Shown: one piece after another, positions 1-13,255 of the stretch
How positions within the stretch are numbered: position 1 is the stretch's first letter
Layout: the number at the start of each line of letters is the position of its first letter
Assembly: GCA_023375785.1 (NCBI GenBank)
Contig: SZWC01004787.1
Span: forward strand, 87,706-151,705
Length of the DNA: 64,000 bases
Direction: 5' to 3'
Source: Penium margaritaceum
Taxonomy: Eukaryota > Streptophyta > Zygnematophyceae > Desmidiales > Peniaceae
Made by a program: the position numbers and the translations under genes
The notes under the pieces: generated by a model
Seen by the model: only the letters and a program-made list of their open reading frames with translations
Told to the model about the DNA's origin: nothing
Database searches by the model: none

Positions 1-34
<34 letters not shown>
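1..34. repeat. (AG)n microsatellite
   Basis: The window opens with about 17 perfect AG dinucleotides. They pass into an interrupted GA-rich, strongly purine-biased stretch running to about position 180. The array is cut by the window edge, so its true length is unknown. Confidence 0.95.
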
Positions 35-38
<4 letters not shown>

Positions 39-179
39 GGAAAGAGAGGAATGGGGAAACAGAAAGAGATAGATAAATAGAGAAGGGGTTACAAAGATAG
101 AGAGAGATAGAGAGGCATGAACAGATGAAGGAAGAGGGAGACTTGAAGAGAGAGAGGTGTAGAGAAAGAGTGAAAGATA

Positions 180-2830
180 TGTTTAGTTTGGAGAGGGACA
201 GAATGTAGAAAATATAGACAAAAAAATGAGATCAAATTGCTTGCGTGCACTCGTTGTGGAGTGTATGGTGTATGTGCATGATGTTGGAGCGCACTAGTGG
301 AGTGCACTGGAAAGTGGGTGCGTGACTTTCCCACCATTAGCCATACATGCGCCAATGATGCCACTGCTACCTGTGTGACTACGTTGGGGCCGGCAGCCAT
401 AAGAAGGGACAGAGAGGATGCTGCTGTGGTGTATGCTATAGTGGCTCTGCTGATTGCAGTGGTATTAAGAGCGCATATAGCCCGTGCAATTTCGGAGAAT
501 GTGGCGGCTACACCGGCAGCCATGTTAAGGATGGCACCAGAGAGTTGGACTGAGGTCGTGTGGGATGGGAGATACGGCACTGGGCCAGGAAATTTGGGAT
601 TCATTGAGTCCTCAGTAGTATCCACAACAGCGGGACCAGTAACAATAGTGGATTCTGGGACAGGGTTTAGTTCAGTGGGTCACATATGTGGTGATGGAGA
701 CAGATCGATGGAAGGTTTTCAGCAGTGTAAACCTGTTGATAAATCTCCTGTTCCCGCTCTTCTTCCCAGCAAATTATTTTTTCACTCAATTAGTTAGAGG
801 AAAGCATGCAAGACCACAGTGGGACATCAAGATCATCACAGGAAGGGTGTCCCACACCGTCCAGTTTTCCTCTGGAATCCCGCCTCACGTACCGCCTCTC
901 CTGCACTTGTGCGCGGCGATTCCAGCTCATTGTCAGGAGTCCATTTAGCGGCGGCGAATCCAGTTCACCAACGTTGTAGCTACAGGGGCTGCCGGTGATC
1001 TAGAATCCACACAACATTTGACATGGAGGAAAACCATCTCTGAGGCAGCTGATCCTGTGGGAGACAGCAGGGCTACAACGGATACAAATCATAGTCAATC
1101 ACAGGCAGCTGAGATAGCAGTCTCGGCCAAGGTGGTAGCAGGAGCCACTACAAAGGATGATTTTTGCGAGTCTTTGAGGAGAAGAAGAATTATTAGGTGT
1201 GGTGGTTGTGGAAGTGACAGCAGCTATGGCAGATTTCACAATGAATTCTGGGACGATGGAGGGAGCTGCAGTGCGTAGCAGTTCTCGCATGTATCATTCA
1301 GGCAGAGATATCTGAACCAGCAGTCTATTTATTCACAGCCAGTACGTGCTGGTAAGCCTCAGGTGAGTAGAAGCAGTTGCAGATACAAGGGTTGTGGGTG
1401 AGGCATTAGTGAAAGTGATGAAGACACTGACGGCCAGGAAGCTAGAAAATGCCAATGGTGGTGGAGATACGCACGGTTATTGGCTTAGCAAGTTTTTTGA
1501 GCTGTGAGAATGGGCCACGGCAGACGAACATTGAAGTCACAGGAGACAGTGGGTGTGTGGCAGATGTTGCCTGGCGTGACTACCATGCATACCAATGGTG
1601 TGTCGAGGGAAACCCCTTGGTTTGACCTAGATAGGGAGTTGGCCTGTAATGGGTCCACGGATCATGTGCACTGAGGGGGTCTCCCTTACTGACCTGATGC
1701 CAGTAGTTAATCTTGAGTGTGCTAACTAGGAGTATGAGGGGAATTCCCCACAGGACACACATGCATACACTCTTAGAGCCAAGACAAGTTTTGAAGAGGG
1801 GGAGCAAGCGTCTAAGTCCCGGTTGGTGCGTACCTTGCTCGTGCATCACACAAAGCGAGGCAACACCTCTATCTGGGTTCAGGCCCAACGTCTTGGTAAT
1901 AAACTGAGGACAAATACTCACTAGTACATAGCCAATGACAGACACGATGGCCCCCTAAGGATCAGCACCCAGGAAAATACGACAGCCCCTCAAAACCCAC
2001 ATGCAAACATGGTATCAACCCAGGACATCCTGAAGTGTCTGAGGTCAAGCCTCCTCCACATCCAAGGAAGATAGTCATGAGAGAAATTTAGAGGTCATCA
2101 GGTTATCCCAGGTAACATCCTGGGAGGCTCGGTGGCCGCCTGGAGAAAATGGCACAAATGCCAAGCTCCATTCTTGAGTGAGGGATCTCCAGGTGCATCC
2201 ATTGTTGTTAAGTCTCTTTTACATGTGTTTAAGTTCATGGAGGACAAGACAAGAGGTCACTCACATGTGAGAGGCGATGAATTAGACGGAACATTAACAA
2301 ATTTGGTGCCATATCCCCATTTTTGTAGATTGCATGAGTTGTGCCCGGAGTATGAGGTTTCTATGAACAGTGTCCCCAGTTTGATGTTTTATGTGTAGGG
2401 GCCATGAATTTGTAGTTATTTGATAGAATATCACCCATTTATCTAACCTTCATGAATTGTGAAATAAATTAGTATTATTCCCCAGCTATTCACTCATTTC
2501 TCTTACCTGTTTAGAATGGAACCAAAGAGGAGTCATCCCTCAAGATCGAGGAATGACCTTTCTAATCTTCTTTTCCTTAAGAAAGCAAATAAACTCACTC
2601 ATCTGCAATGAAAATTGCGTTTCAACATGAGACCAACTTTGGAGTTCGATGATTGTTCCTTTGTGCGGACACCTAACAGGACTCGCTGATGCGGGTGTAA
2701 AACTGCACGCATAAAACCCTGAAAAGTAAAATGAATTTTGGGAAGGGGTGAGATATGGTTTTCTAGTAACAATGGGGGGGGGGGGTTGTATGTAAAGGAA
2801 GAAAACAAAAGGGTATTTCCACTCTGTGGC
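180..2830. other. No recognisable gene
   Basis: Open stretches here reach at most about 180 codons, occur on both strands, and show no motif or family likeness that I recognise. There is a run of 12 G at 2774-2785. An 88-codon plus-strand frame at 2132-2398 has ordinary composition but no identifiable domain. I see no tRNA, LTR or transposase signature. Confidence 0.5.
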
Positions 2831-2844
2831 AATCAAGCAAAAAT

Positions 2845-3090
2845 GACATTCTCAGTTTTTTTCCCAGGAATCGCAAACCCACACGTCTCGAAAGTGAAAA
2901 ACCCATTCAAATCCCACCATCCCAAGTTACATTACATGGGTTGGGGTTTTAATTTGCGTGGACACCTACTGAGTCCCCCGGTAGCAGGTCAAACAAGTTC
3001 CCTTTCAACACATGGGGAGCTTTGGACCGCCCATGCAAAGTGACTGCAAAACGAATCAAGAATAACAAACAGCCTATCAAAAACATGGAT
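2845..3090 (+). repeat. Dispersed repeat, copy 1
   Basis: This stretch aligns by eye, at roughly 70%, with 39640-39880 in the same orientation. Shared landmarks are a GGGTTTTAATTT-like stretch, a GTGG(G)RCACCTRCTG stretch, GGTAGCAGG and CCCATGCAAA in the same order and spacing. Copy 2 lies inside the fold-back element at 39.2-40.15 kb, so this may be the interior of a related DNA element. The family is unknown. Confidence 0.5.
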
Positions 3091-3599
3091 ATGTTATTAC
3101 CTAGAAAGGATATGCCGTTGGCTGTTGCACTCTCATACAAGAGGGTACACGTATGTCCGTTCTATGAGCCAAACAACACCATTCGGCTCACAGAATGCCA
3201 TAAAATAGTCATCGTTTGGACATAAAAAACCGTTTTAGATGACCATTCTATGGAGAACAGAAACGTGACACAATGTATAGGTACAGACAGTTAAAACAAT
3301 GAAAAGAAAAATGAATCTGATGGTATAGCACTTCAACCTCAAGAAACCAAAGAGATATGACTTAGAGAAATCTTTCATACTTAAATGGAAAGACCACGTA
3401 CATAAAGATAGTCGTTGATTGATACACCCTATGTACATAGTAAAAACTATGTTGAAAACGTTGAAATCAGAAATACTATTAGAAACTTCCGCCCCATTAA
3501 CGCATTGTGACTGCTAACCAAGGACAGATTACACATAAAGTCCTTGGCTGAGAACACGGTTCATTCATTTGTTTGAATCATGGAATCCTATCATTTATG

Positions 3600-4500
3600 T
3601 TTCAAACCAGGGGACAAAGCTTATTAGAAGTACAAAGTCCTGGCATTCCTCTTTAATGTGGTGAAGACTTGGGGCATTTCACCAGTCCGACCTTGAGAAT
3701 ATCGAAGTGCATATTCTATAGAAGTCTAGCACTGTCGAGAATTCAACCGCACACTATCCACGCATCAACTCAATTTGCGATAGTTCAGTCGGCCATTCCA
3801 AAGATTTGCTGGACTTGTCAAATCCTTCTCAAAAGGAACACCCAAGGTTAGGGCACGTGCCTTAAACTCCTTAAGCCAATTGGTGTACAAATCCTGAGGT
3901 CGACGCGCGGCGGTCCACAAATGTATAAACAGATATATCCACTTGCTAAGTTTAGGGACTCAAGGATGTCATGGACATGATACTTTCCCCCCTTTTTTTC
4001 AAGATGTTCCGGTGTGTTGCAAGACGTAGGTTGATAACGGCTATAATCTGTCGATCCAATGAACGATGTCTCAAAGATTTTCATAGGGCTCCCGCCTGTT
4101 ATCCGATGAGTCATAGCCTACCACTTGACTAGATACTCCATGAGTTTTCCATGGCAGTGGTGTTCCAAACATTACTTTGACGTGTCACTTCATGCCCTTG
4201 TCTTCTTGTATACGAGGTTCAATAGCATGTATCTGCACAAAATGCTTGATGGTTCCTACTAGAGCTTCACTCTACTCATGTCAAGCATTGGATGGAAATA
4301 CATGCATTTTGGTAGCTTTATGTTTGTGACAACAAGTTTCTACATCTCCTCAATAATTTACAACCCCAATGCACAATCCGGTCCTCGCAAATTGACGTTC
4401 TCCGTTCCTGGGTAGGAGGCGATCACCAATATGGAACTGGATGTTTTTCCAATGCTGTTTGGTTGTTTTGTGATGTGACTCGATCTCTGTGGCAGTAATG
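3600..4500 (-). mobile_element. Ty3 chromovirus 3' remnant (element I)
   Basis: Read on the minus strand, this stretch resembles the C-terminal part of a Ty3/gypsy integrase (about 4.2-4.45 kb) followed by a chromodomain start of the EYLVKW type near 4.13 kb. An A-run plus G-run resembling a polypurine tract lies near 3.99-4.01 kb. Downstream sequence on the same strand resembles the start of the 3' LTR of element H near 32 kb. The element is old, incomplete and broken many times. No 5' parts are visible in the window. Confidence 0.55.
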
Positions 4501-4519
4501 GTAGAAAGCTTTCTAGAAG

Positions 4520-7100
4520 ATTTTCATGGTATCAGAGCAGCAAGGCATCACTCACTGAGCTAAACATCAAAGATGCAGTAGTGGAAACAACAATGAGAGT
4601 CACAGGTACAGCCATGGTTCTAAGAGGACTGACCACTCCACTGTAACCCACTGTGCCAGATTGCAATAGGAGAGACGTCCTCACGATCATAGTTCCAACC
4701 GCTTTACCACGCCACCACAATGGTTATAGCAAAGGGTTGTGAAAATCTCTCCAGTAGCGGTTGGGGCACATGATGTTGGAAAGTGGTCCATGAAGCTTCC
4801 GAGAAGCTTCATTCAGCTTGCACCTACCACGCACCGGACCTGTGAGAGTGGGACAGCCCCATTTGACCACTATTTTTGGTGCATAAGGGCTCATTAGAAG
4901 CCCTGGCAATAACATGTCCATCGCAACCCTTCCTGATTCATTTTGTTGCCCGTAGAATACAAAAAACTACAACATGCTCCCATATCTAGAAAGTTTCTGG
5001 ATTCTGGGCTGAGAAGAAAACCTGATGTTTTTTACTTTGTTTTTTCAAGGTTGTTTTTGCACGAAACCACTGCCATTACCATCAGCATCCTCTTTCAACT
5101 CATCTCGCCATTTATCACTTGATTGTAGGTGATGATGTCATCACCAACACCCAAGCATAGTTTTGGCTGAAACATTTTTTCCCCCCATCGTTTCATGTCC
5201 TACAAAAACTTGTTGTTTTCTTGTTCCAACACTTTGGATAGTTGGACCTGTACTGAGCGGCCTCATGGCCCCAGTTTGTGAAAAATGCAAGGGGCTAGCA
5301 GGGTCCGTTTCCTCCTCCTCAGACGTCATGAGTCCACAGTCCCAATCATTCACGTGTGATGAGATTTTTCGGGCATAGGATGAGATACACGGGCAGCACT
5401 AGCATACGACCAACACATTGTAATGGATCATGGACTAATTGAGGGAATGTTCAGGAGCCTCACAACAGACATCGGGGGGAGATGTTGGAGCTAAATCAGC
5501 AGTCTATACCTTACTCAGGACCACGACCTAAGCACCCTTCATCACATAAAGACACATGGGATGAGGAGGAGATAGAGGATGATACATGTGAGTTTTGTAT
5601 CCTCTAAGAGATCATTCACGAGCTGCAACTGATGCTACAGCCCCCACTCCAAGGAACAGCCATGCCATTTAGCAACGTTCACTTTTGGTTGTGTCTCTCA
5701 CGGGTGGTCTCCTTGAACCTCGTCCACCCTCTCCCAAGCCAGAAGTTACCCTCCCTAAAGAGCAGAGACCAAAGGACTTTAAGATACCTCCACATTTCTT
5801 TGATAGCAACGAGGGCTTTGACTGCCGAGAGACAATGTTTCAGGTGTGGGACGACTCTGAGAACATATGACCACATTACCACAGTGAGTGCTTGACCCTT
5901 GATGCCTACAAGGTTCAGAAAATAGTGAAGTTAATGTCTGATGTGCTCTACATCATCCCGCGGGAAGTAGAGATGGAATTTTGTCCCTTTCTCGGTGAGG
6001 CCGGAATCGGGACCGGAGCAGACCCGTGCGAGGGCTGGTAGCTGGATTTGACAGTGCTTGCTACGGAGACCCATCCAAAAATGATGTCTTGACAGCCTGA
6101 GTTCCACTCCTTTTGCTGAGGTCCCATGGAGCTTGTACATGTCAAGTGGAGGCAAGCCATGTACCTTTACACGTCCCCTGGGACTGGTAGCAGGAAGCAC
6201 TTACGGACACTTGATGCCATCACTATGGGAGTGCACTTGGATTGCGCAAATATCTTCATAGGATTTGACCATGTTGCTTGCTCCAAGCTGTCAGAGTCAC
6301 TACAACTTCTTCCTTGGGCTCTTTGCTACTTCTTCTAGGCAAAATCTGCTCATGAGGCCGGTGTCGCCAATCAGCGTGGTCCAGTTGCTGTAGAGGTGGC
6401 TCTGACCCCTTCGAAACCTTTGTCCTAGCTTTCCGATCCCACCTGTACCGCATCCTCCTCCTCCCCTTCTATCCCAAACAGACCGGACCCAGGGCATTGC
6501 AGTGGCTGCATAAGGGAAGAGGGGAGAAAAGTGATGCAACAAGGGAAAATGTCATTAGTAACAGTAACAACCAATGAGCAGTGACAGTGGGCATTTGCAT
6601 TTGCATTTTCATTTGCAATACAACAACTACAAGAGTTCTTATCGCTGTGCAAAGTGTGTTAAGCCCCTTGATTGGCCCATGGTCATGCGCGACCTTGAGA
6701 CAGCACACACAGCGCACATCCGCCAGTGATGCACTGGTGGGTCACGCCGTGACCACGACTGTAGCAGATACAAGTGTTTCACCAAGCAGTTGTGATTTGG
6801 ACCCCCAAGATCGCACAATTGTGGAGCTTTGTTAGTTACTGGCGAATCACATTCAGGGAGGGACAAGTATGTTTTCCCACCTGGGTGGTCCCTAGATAGC
6901 TTGACCTCTTGTGTTTGCTTCCCGTGATGATGCTTGTGGAGGAGCTAAGTGAGCTTATGATGGGGTTTGACATGATAGTAACGACTTGTTTGAATGGTCA
7001 CACATTTGTGCAATTCATCATTTTCTCAAGTCCTTTGCTGAGCATCTATCACAGCCAGAGTTATTTTGGCATGTTCTTTGGGCCGACCACAGGTTGTGAG
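4520..7100. other. No recognisable gene
   Basis: Short open stretches occur on both strands without recognisable domains. A CXXC-containing stretch near 5.83-5.87 kb is weakly reminiscent of a zinc knuckle. It could be an eroded gag part of the copia remnant that follows, but I cannot support that. Confidence 0.4.
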
Positions 7101-7119
7101 CCGAGTAACAACTAGATCA

Positions 7120-8554
7120 CTGACTCCGGTGACATCTATGACATGATCTGTTGTCGTAGTGGCTTTGTCCAGCTCAGTTCCGTTGCATCCATTTGTTCCA
7201 TTTCATAGGCTATTGGCAATTCTGTCTTGTATAGGGAGTTGGTTAAGTGTATTTCAATGGTTCGTTTGACCCATTGTATATTTCCGATGTGCTCTTTGTC
7301 CCTACTCCTAAGCTCCGCTTGCTCTCTGTTTGTGCATGCACGAGGATGGGTCTCACTGTTGAGAGCTATGTTGACTCTACCGTAGCAATTTCTCTCAACA
7401 CTTGTGCTGTTATTCTTGGTACCTTGGTTGTCAATGACTTGTATTGTGTGCCTTGTTGCGTTCCCTCTTCCTCCTACCCTTCCTCCACATCTTCAAGTGT
7501 GTTTGTCTTTGGTGATATCTCTCTAGAACACCAGCATTCGCTACATCGCACCCTTTGCCATGTGAGATCGGTTTCTCTGTCCAAGCTCATGCAACCTTAG
7601 CCAGGTCTTGATGCGGAATCCTTTGAGAAGCCACCCAAGACCGACATACTCTTTTGTGCTCAGGAAAAGATGCATCATTGCACTTACCTTGACTTCACTT
7701 CCTGGGCATTGCTCTTGCCTGACTCGGTCCATCCGGACTTTTTTGGTCCACAACCTGTCGAGTCTCTTTCAAACGGGGTCAATATGTTTTCATCTTGAAT
7801 GATGAATTCACCCACATGTGGTAGATCTACAGCCTCTGCCATAAGAGAAATGTTGTCCTAGAGGTCTGCCTATGGCCAGTGATGGCTGAGTGCCAATCTT
7901 GTTACACCCTCCACATGTTCCGCTCGGATCATGGCGGAGAGTTCTTAGGCGAGATGGAAATCTTATTTGTTGAGCACGGTGTTTTTCACCAGCTCTCCAC
8001 CCTTGTTACACCACAATAGAATGGAATCTCTAAGAGGTAGAACCACACCACTTAGGATATGGTCTATGCCATGTGGTCTATGTGCGGTTGTCTAGAGTCC
8101 TTTGTCTTTGAGGGATTCTCCTACATGACGTGGGTCAGGAACCAGCTGCCACACTGTCCTCGTCTGGAAAATGTCACACCATGTGGTTCATCCATTGTGT
8201 CGCCCTTCATATCTCTCATGTACGTGGTCCCTACCCGGCGTCTTGTACACCGAGGACATACATGTGTGCAAGGTTTCACCTCTGGGTCGCATGTGTGCCT
8301 TCCTTAGCATATCCTTGTAGTTAAAGGCGTGGCACTTTAAGGACCCTGCTCCCCACCACATCATCAAGTCATGAGACATTTTTATACTCAAGACTCTGAC
8401 CTAGAATGACCTGTCCAGCATTCTGCTGCTGACTATTGATCACATTCCCACCTATATGGCTTCTTGAAGGATGGAGGAGTCTAAGTGGTCATGGTATGCT
8501 CCTTGTCATGAGTGACGTTGACCGTATTCCATTTTCTTACTACCAGGAAGAAGT
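7120..8554 (+). mobile_element. Old copia element D, left portion
   Basis: Plus-strand Ty1/copia remnant. The protease-type ITDSG motif lies near 7.13 kb, the integrase zinc-binding leader (LHRTLCHV pattern) near 7.54-7.6 kb, and integrase catalytic-core similarity at about 7.65-8.3 kb. It ends at the 5' LTR of copia A. A proline-rich linker and reverse transcriptase sequence of the same type resume after A, so A probably inserted into D, though I found no clear target duplication. D is very old and broken in many places. Its LTRs were not found. Confidence 0.6.
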
Positions 8555-9260
8555 TGAACACATGATCTGAATGAAAGTTTTGATTCCTTGTTTTTTTTAT
8601 TATTAAATATCAAGCCTTGAATTGCTTGATTTGAGTGAGTTTTTAGGAAGTTACCCTAGCCCAAACTTTGGATGTTGGGTGGATGGAATCTGGTACCCAC
8701 CATGGATGGCAAGATAACTGACAGCTGGTGATCCAAGTTTGACTCCAATGGGCTCCAAATGCACCAGGGTCACAAATAAAGCAGCCAGAGGGACCTCTTG
8801 AACAGGATGAACTTTTCCTTGACTTTTGGGTGGGTAAAGGTGCTCTGACGGGTCAACGTCAAATGTGCCTCCTATTGCCTAGCTCACAAGGCAAGATGGG
8901 CAAATCTACCAAAGATTAATTCATCGGCCGCAGCAGGGGCTCTACTGCTCTAATTTAGGCATGCTTGGATGCGTTGAACATTTGAGATCACATACTACAT
9001 TATTTGATGTAAGATTATTATGCAAACAAACAAAATCTTGTTTCAATTCATTTCTCCTGAATGCGATGGGCTTATACCCGCTCCTCATCTGTGATTCTTG
9101 AGCTTCACACTCTTCATCATTGATGTTCATTGGCTTTACCAAATATCAGTAGGGTACATCAGTGGAGGCTAGACACTAGTGTAGAGGCATCCTGAAGGAT
9201 GCCTCTACACTAGTGGGTGTAGAGGCATCCTTTAGGATACCTCTACATCGACTAGTGCCA
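8555..9260 (+). repeat. 5' LTR of copia A
   Basis: Aligns with 13256-13915 over most of its length, by eye 75-80% identical. It starts at TGAA and ends at ACTAGTGCCA. It carries two adjacent hairpins near its 3' edge (9176-9247) that the other LTR lacks. The sequence just inside, around 9262-9276, resembles a decayed form of the primer site seen in B and C. Confidence 0.75.
9176..9247. repeat. Double hairpin in the LTR of A
   Basis: Two tandem inverted repeats. The first has perfect 18-bp arms (9176-9193 and 9196-9213) with a 2-bp loop. The second has 14-bp arms (9218-9231 and 9234-9247) with one mismatch and a 2-bp loop. The arms of both hairpins share the core TGTAGAGGCATCCT. The partner LTR has only a short unpaired stretch here, so the structure arose after insertion or differs between the LTRs. 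Confidence 0.9.
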
Positions 9261-12200
9261 ATAAAGGGTTACGACCCAAATTCTCAGAAGGACCCTAGCT
9301 CTCCCATCTTCAATCTACCGTTGCGTACCATGACAATGAATGAGCAAGAGAGCATCAATGCCATCTCAAATTTTGATGAGATTGGATTGCTTTTGTGGAG
9401 GTGGAAGTTTGAGGTCTACCTCGATGACAAGGCCCTACATGAGCTGGTCAATGGCAAAGAAACGGCCCCTACGGACACTGCAACACCGGAGGAAGTAGAC
9501 AGTTACAGGAAGTGCAATAAGAAGGTGCTTGCCTTGTTGGTGTTAGCAATAGCTCTGACTAGGCACACAACCATTCAAGAATACATAAAGGATGCAGAGG
9601 CTGGAAGAAACTCTCCTCCATTTATTGGTTCAGCAACCTTGTTAACCAGCTCTTAGTCTTCAAGAGGCTTGTCACCCTCTGAACCAAGGAAGGCAACGAC
9701 AGCATGGAGATTCGGAAACATATTGAGTCCCAAGTGCTATGCCACAAGGTGGAAGGTTGACCCTCGGCTACAGCCATTATCCTCCTTCTGTCCTTGTCAG
9801 ACTATGGAGTCCCATGATCACCGTCTTTGGTGGCTGTTCGGCCAATGAGCTGAAGTAATCAAAGGTGGCTTGATACATTCGCAATGAATGGACGCGGCGT
9901 GGTGGGAGAGAGAGTGGGGCAACATTGAGTTCTGTCTATGCCATTTTCTCTCAAGGTGGAGGAGGAGGCAAGAAGGGGAAGGGTGCCAAGTAGGGCACCA
10001 ACAAAGTTGACAAGAAGGTGGAGTGCTACAACTACGGCAAAGAAGACCACTATGCATGCAACTGCCCCAAAAAAAAAGCCGGACCAGCCATAGAAGGCTA
10101 GAAAGAAGGAAGACCATGCAATGATGGCACAAGAGTCTGCCGACTTGACAAATCCGGGAGACACTGTGCTTGACTCCGGATCGGACCGCCATATGCAATG
10201 AAAGCAAACGGCATTCGTCACCTATGGCACCTCAGAGTGGTTCATGACAGTGGCCAACAGTAAAACAGATTTGGCTGCAGGTGAAGGCGTTGCTCACATC
10301 AAGGTGGATGTGGAAAGGGAGGATATTACGAGCGCAATTTATGACGTGCTCCACATGTCCAATTTTGAGAGAAGTATGATGTCCGTGAGCCACCTTGACG
10401 ACAAGGTGCTCAAGTGCTCTTCAACAAGGAGGCCATCATTTGGAAGGATAGAGATAGCGAGGTTATTGTTCATAGAAAGCGAGAGGACAGATCCTGTATC
10501 AGATGAGTGTAAAGATCCTCGGCAGCCGGACGGGGTACAACATTGCCCACCTCGCAAAGGATGTTGAGGACCTGGACATGTAGCACCGTGGCATGTGTCA
10601 CATTCCTGACTCAATCGTGAAAAACACAGGAAAAAAGGAAGTGGTGCAGGATCTTGAGGTCAAGAGCCTTGACGTAGCCAAGAATTCCATGTGCAAGCCA
10701 TGCGTGGTTGGCAAGATGACACGGTAGCCATTTCATGGCAAAGTGGCACGTGAATCCCCAAAGTTGGAACTGGTACACACAGATATGTGTAGACCATTCA
10801 AACCATCCATTGGTGGGATATGCTACTTTGCCACCTTCATTGATGACCATAGCCACAAACTGTAACTCTACAACATCAAGAAGAAGAGTGATGTGATTTC
10901 TTGCATGGAGGATTTTGTGGTGAATTGGAGCTACAAACAGAGTTGAAGGTGAAGGCATTATGGAGTGACAATGGCGGTGAGTACAAGGACTGATCGGCAT
11001 GGATGAAGAGTAAGAGGATTGTGTGGCACAAAACTATGACACATTCTCCACAGTAAAACAGCATTGCCAAGTGGGTGAACCGCACCATCCTCAACATGTT
11101 CTGGTCTATATTGAGTAATGCCGGCCTTGCGCAAAAGTACTGGGAGGAGGCAATACATACACTGGTGTACATCATGAACATAATGCGGATAAAGCCACGT
11201 AAACATGTGGAGTTCAAGGTGTGGAAGACGTCACACAAAATGTGGAACAGGAGGAAGCCAATTGTGGATCATCTCCAAATGTTTGGCTATGTTGCACATG
11301 ATGGTGTGTAGGATTGGGAGGGACGGGAAATGTTTGACCCGTGGACTCGTCGGTGTATCTTTTCTGGGTACAAGAGCAGGAGCAAGGCACACCGGCTCTT
11401 TGACCCACAGAGGCAGCAGATTGTGAAGAGTCACGACATCACGTTCACCAAGGATGGCCGTTAGATGGATCTAACGGCCATCCTTGAGGGGGAAACATCA
11501 GAGGATGCAAAAGAGGGTGACGTCTGATTGGCTCCAACTGACAAAATTCATCCAGGGGATGGGGGGAGTGACTTGCATGCAGCCGAGTCAGACAATCAGC
11601 CCAAACTGCTGGCAATAGTGGATCTGAATGAGGAAGCGGTGAGTGAGCCCACATCTCCACGGTCCCAAAGGGAGAGGGAGTAGGCCAGCGGTCCAATTGG
11701 TGTTGGAGAGGGCAGCTATAGCAGTAGTAGCGGCTATAGCAACAGGAAACTCAACAGCGACAGCCTCGAAGAAGAGGATACACAAGGAGGACAACAAAGT
11801 GGCACGATTCCACAGAGGGCATCTGGACGGGGTTTTCTCAATGATTCTTTGTGCAGGTGGAGACCAATATCCTAAGAAAGGTGTAGTAGAGGAAGGATGG
11901 GACCGAGTGGGAGGGAGCTATGAAATCTGAGCTTGCCTTCCATAAGGAGAATGGTGCTTGGAAGATGATCAGCAGGCCGGAGGACGAGAAGGTTAGTGGC
12001 TCCAAGTGGATCTTCAAGAAGAAGATCACCAAGGAGGGGAAGGTGGAGCAGTACAAGGTGCGGCTGGTGGCAAAGGGGTACAATTAGTGGGACTGTGAAA
12101 CTACAATGAAACCTTTGCACCGGTGGTGCAAAGGTCGTACCTCCATCCACACCATCCTCTCTGTGGCGGCGGCACACAAATACAATGTCCACCAAATAGA

Positions 12201-13255
12201 TGTGAAAACTGCATTCTTCAATGGTGACCTAGACAAGGAGGTCCTCATGGAAGTAATGGAGGGGGTGGACACTCCGCCGTAGAAGGTGCCGGCTTTGCAT
12301 GGCGCTTTACCGGTTGAAACAAGCTTGGATTCAAGTGCGGCAAGGCGGATCACAACTTGTACATTTGGAAGCAACTGAAGTTGCAGAAGATTGTTGTTCT
12401 CTACGTGGATGACCTCATCCTTGTGGCATTGGATATTGAAAATTGGTGAACCTGAAGCAGCAGCTGGGTGGTGGGTTCAAAATGACCAACATGGGCGAGC
12501 TCAAGTGCCATCTTGGTGTAGTCATCAAGAGGGACAGCAAGGCATGCACACTGGAGATGGGACAGGAAAAGTGGTGCTCCACCACTACAACATAAGGAGT
12601 AGAACCCCATCGCCACACCCATGATCACGATGTGTGAGTTGAGCTCGATCATGGGTCCGAGCATGGATGAGGAGAGGGAGCACATGGTAGGCGTGCCATA
12701 CCAGTCCGCAGTCAGCATATACACCATGGTGGTGATTCGACCTGACCAGACCTTTGTGGAGGGCCAAGTGAACCGCTATGTTGCTGATCCTGGGTTGCTG
12801 CATTGGCATATGGTGAAGCGGATCCTGTGCTATCTCAAGGCAAAAAAACAGTCGCGACTTGTATTTACAGAGGGAGAGGGGGGCGACTCCCTCAAGATGG
12901 TCCGCTACTCAGATGCCGGATGGGATGTGGCTGACGGAAAATCATCTTCAGGGTATGTGTTTGTGCTTGGTGCATTTTCAAGGGCAAGCAGAAAGCAGGA
13001 ATGCGTGGCACTTTCCAGCATTGAAGCAAAGTACATCACACTCATAGAAGCTGCAAAGGAGGCGGTGTGGCGGCAGAAAGTGTTGAAAGGAGGTTTGGGA
13101 TGCCACAAAGGAGGCCAAAGATACTCAGTGTTGACAGCTTGAGTGCTGTCAGTCTCACCCAAAATGGTGATCTGAGTAGCCGACCAGTTCCAAACACCGC
13201 TCCTTGATGTGAGTGCTATTGATCATATTCCCTGGTATAACAAATATGGAGTGGT

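Noticed and set aside
297-797. A 166-codon plus-strand frame as a host gene
   Set aside because: An equally long frame overlaps on the other strand, and no domain, codon periodicity or conserved motif is apparent.
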